A stretch of 64,000 nucleotides of DNA from Centroberyx gerrardi. Taxonomy: Eukaryota > Chordata > Actinopteri > Beryciformes > Berycidae. Location: contig NC_135997.1 of the NCBI RefSeq assembly GCF_048128805.1, positions 24,842,315-24,906,314 of the forward strand. The letters are read 5' to 3'. The notes beneath the pieces were generated by a model. That model worked only from the letters and a program-made list of their open reading frames with translations, was not told the origin of the DNA and made no database searches. Position numbers and translations under genes: made by a program. Shown here piece by piece: positions 61,199-64,000 of this stretch; the first letter of the stretch is position 1, and each line of letters starts with the position of its first letter.

Positions 61199-64000
61199 CT
61201 CAGTTTGACAAAATTAAGACTCCAGACTCTTTGAACTACACAGCATTATACATTACAAATGCATTCTCTCCATGATTCAGACTGCAGATTTGCAGATTCA
61301 ATCCAAAGCCAAGAGGAAAAGATAATTGTATCTGGCAAAGGTTGATGCCAGTGGTTCAGTGTCTGTTTTCCGTAGCTGGATGTTTTTGTTTGCCGGAACG
61401 GTTTGCAGAGGACTCCCCTATGCTGAGGACATGGCCAACAAACAATGGCAAAGACTAAGACCAATTATTTTACTGTGTACAAGAGAGTTTACAGTAAATG
61501 GTAATACGTACAGTTTCAAGGCTCCACTTAAATAATTGGATGAAAGGGTCTATACAAGGATACCAACAAGCAGCCTAAGAAACATTTGCAGGCTAAAAGA
61601 TTGTAATGTTTGTGTTGATAAATAACTGATTTATACATTGATTCATTTTACTGAAAGTTTTGAAAACAAACATGTACATAATTCCACACTGGGCAAAGAC
61701 ACACATACATTCATAAATGCAACAATTATGCTGCAAAAAAGTTCAATATTTCAAGTTTGTAATATATAATGGCCATTATGCTCTATAAACATGTAAATTC
61801 CACATAATTTCTTCTTTTAAAAAAAAATGTATATGCCACTTGAAGTGCCAAGTCATGCTCCAATGAACCAGAATGTCATGGGAAAAAGGAAAATGTATTG
61901 ATAGAGATAACAAATTCTTTAATATTAAAAGATGCTGTATCCTGTATTAACACATTTCTGAGAACATATCAACAATGCAATGATGCTGACTGTGTTCAAA
62001 GGGTGACATCATGTGGTCATTTAGTGCTACTACAAATGAAAAAAAGGCTTTCTGACAGTTGTAAAGGAATATATCACACATTTTTCATCAGTCTATATTG
62101 TTGCTGTTTCTGTGTTTTGTTTTTGTTCTTTTCCAGTTAATCACAGCTAACAGTTAGCTTCCATGCAGCAACTCAATATGCTAACACATCCCCAGTTGTA
62201 AAATTATATGAAATAGCAGACATTACTTTAAATGGATCAAGTGCATAAAGACAGTTGCCTTTTGATATTGAGACCATTACCTGCCCCAAAGTGCAGTGTC
62301 TTAACAATGAAGATATCATCCAGAACTTATTTGACCATATACATTGTGGGGATATTCACATGTGTTCTGAAAGCGTTTGATGTGTAAATGGAAATTCACC
62401 CATAATCACAAAAATTACAAGTTTGTTTTACTCCAGTATTTATGTAATAAATCTTCGAAATATGTGTATAAAATTTTTGCATCCAAAGATCAGACAATGA
62501 ATGACAAAAAAAAAATGTATCATGGATTGGAACCTTAAATATATAATCAGTGTGGAAACCACTGGATGTCAACATCAATCTAGCAAGGTGTCCTAATGGC
62601 AAAGGCATTTTATGTGCTTGCTGTCCTTTGACCTCTAAAGAGCTCTATTTGTTAAATGATAATTTCTTTGAGGAACCAATACATCTCTCTTGATAAACGG
62701 AAGCAGCAGCAGCAGGATGTGGACATAATTACAAGGGGGCCACTGAGAGTCTGTGTGTATTACGTTGTTCCACATCCTCTGTCCCCCCTTGGAGCTGCCT
62801 CAGCTTATTGGATCACAATCAATATGGAGAGCCAGTGATGAAGGACCTCATTAGCATCGTCTCTGGTCCTCATCTCATCTCTGCCTCTGGGCCAAAGGAC
62901 AATATTCTGCGTGCAACATCATCTGCAGTGTGTTCCTCTAAACATGTCAGTACTGGCTCTGCACTGGTCCTAGCCCAATGCATAGAGCACAGCACTGATA
63001 CTGCCAGAGTTAAATGCCACATCCTCCTCCTTGGGACTGTGATAACACTGTATGCACTCATGAATGAATGGCATATCTTATATTATTTATTTCCTCCGAT
63101 TGTCTTTCATTTTGCTTTAGCTTATACTGAGGAAAAGGAGTTTTACAGTGAATCACCACAGGAGAAGGGGATATCCTGATAAAATAGAGCATAAATATAA
63201 GAACTAAAATGTTTTAGATAGTGTGAAGTAACTATGTAAAGAAATGTCATCAAAGACGCTGAATCTACAGTAAAGATACACACGAAGAGGTGGGGCTATG
63301 TGACAGAAACATACTCATCTCCTGCTCATAGATTCCCATACTTACACCATGTTTTTAGATTGCTGGTGAATCTGCTTTGTATTTTTTGTCAGCTTGTCAT
63401 GTTGGCCATTTTAACTTTGTCTCTTCTGTGAACAGACTGTCAAATGGTAAGGATCATGAACTGAGTCTGGTTGAACTGCTGTTGTCAGTATGTCAATGAT
63501 TCACATTCTACTACTAAAAGAAATCAGTGCAGATGGCAGGATCTGCGACTACAGGGAAACCAAACCCAAATTAATTGAATGCTGGCAGGGAAGCACAGAC
63601 AGATACGAGCTTCCTGTCACATCTGATAAGAAACCCCTGGCTAATGAATTTAATTAAAGCTCACTCAGAAGTCGTTTGGCTGAGCTGCAGGAGATCTCCT
63701 AAGCAGATACTGTATAAAGGACAATATGGTCAAGCTTCTCAAGATATCAGTCAAGGTTTTGTCTGGGACGTGTTTCTTTGTGTCTCTTGAGGGTTTAATT
63801 CCTGCTAAAACTGCCATGCAACTCAAGAGAGCAACGTTACATATTAACATACTGTATCACACCAGCTGAGCCAACATAGGAGTAATTGAAAGGTTTCCCT
63901 CCAAAATATTATCCATCCATTTAGGTGGAAAAAACTGTTATTGTGCAATGCTCCATATTTCAAAAAAACACAGATGGTTGCTTCCTCTAAACAGTCTATG
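61199..64000. other. 3' UTR and downstream flank of the alpha gene, no further gene recognised
   Basis: The nearest convincing polyadenylation signal is AATAAA at 62446-62451. I looked on the minus strand for the last exons of an alpha5-type subunit, which lies tail to tail with CHRNA3 in mammals, and found none in these 2.8 kb. A small (CAG)n run lies near 62703-62715. Confidence 0.5.
62446..62451 (+). terminator. Candidate polyadenylation signal of the alpha gene
   Basis: AATAAA about 1.25 kb after the stop codon; other weaker A/T-rich variants exist earlier, so this assignment is tentative. Confidence 0.35.

Overview
This window is nuclear DNA of a ray-finned (teleost-like) fish. The evidence is spliced genes with GT-AG introns, vertebrate neuronal nicotinic receptor genes with the usual six-coding-exon layout, long introns and intergenic spaces, dense CA/GT, GAAA, GAA and TATC microsatellites, and several fish-type interspersed repeats (tRNA-derived SINEs, CR1/L2-like and RTE-like LINE fragments, a small foldback element). 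There is no operon structure, no CRISPR array and no prokaryotic mobile element.

Three protein-coding genes could be rebuilt exon by exon. (1) Minus strand, 2764-13257: a complete 13-coding-exon ubiquitin-conjugating enzyme E2 of the UBE2Q family (367 aa), with an RWD-like N-terminus, an acidic linker and a UBC fold with active cysteine C296. (2) Plus strand, 40664-49320: a complete neuronal nicotinic acetylcholine receptor beta subunit (526 aa). Its residues are a near-even mix of human beta2 and beta4. (3) Plus strand, 52607-61198: a complete alpha3-type nicotinic receptor subunit (565 aa), with the vicinal CC pair and a glycine-rich expansion of the cytoplasmic loop. The two receptor genes stand head to tail, 3.3 kb apart, and could supply the two parts of one heteropentameric channel (alpha principal face, beta complementary face).

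Layout: 1-2763 lies downstream of the E2 gene; 2764-13257 is the E2 gene, with a LINE 3' end in one intron; 13258-13560 is its GCTA-rich 5' region; 13.6-40.3 kb is a gene-poor spacer with SINEs, a foldback element, a 43-bp minisatellite, a broken CR1/L2-like LINE, microsatellites and several old duplicated blocks; 40.3-49.3 kb is the beta gene; 49.3-52.6 kb is the intergenic spacer with a CT-rich tract just upstream of the alpha gene; 52.6-61.2 kb is the alpha gene, with a SINE and an RTE-like fragment in its introns; 61.2-64.0 kb is 3' flank with no further exon seen.

The most notable point is synteny. From what I recall of the human genome, UBE2Q1 lies head to head with CHRNB2 on chromosome 1, while CHRNB4 lies just upstream of CHRNA3 in the same orientation on chromosome 15, the chromosome that also carries UBE2Q2. 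This window shows UBE2Q, beta and alpha3 side by side, bridging the two human arrangements. I found no sign of an entirely new molecular system. The findings concern gene-family history, splicing and promoter architecture, and repeat structure.
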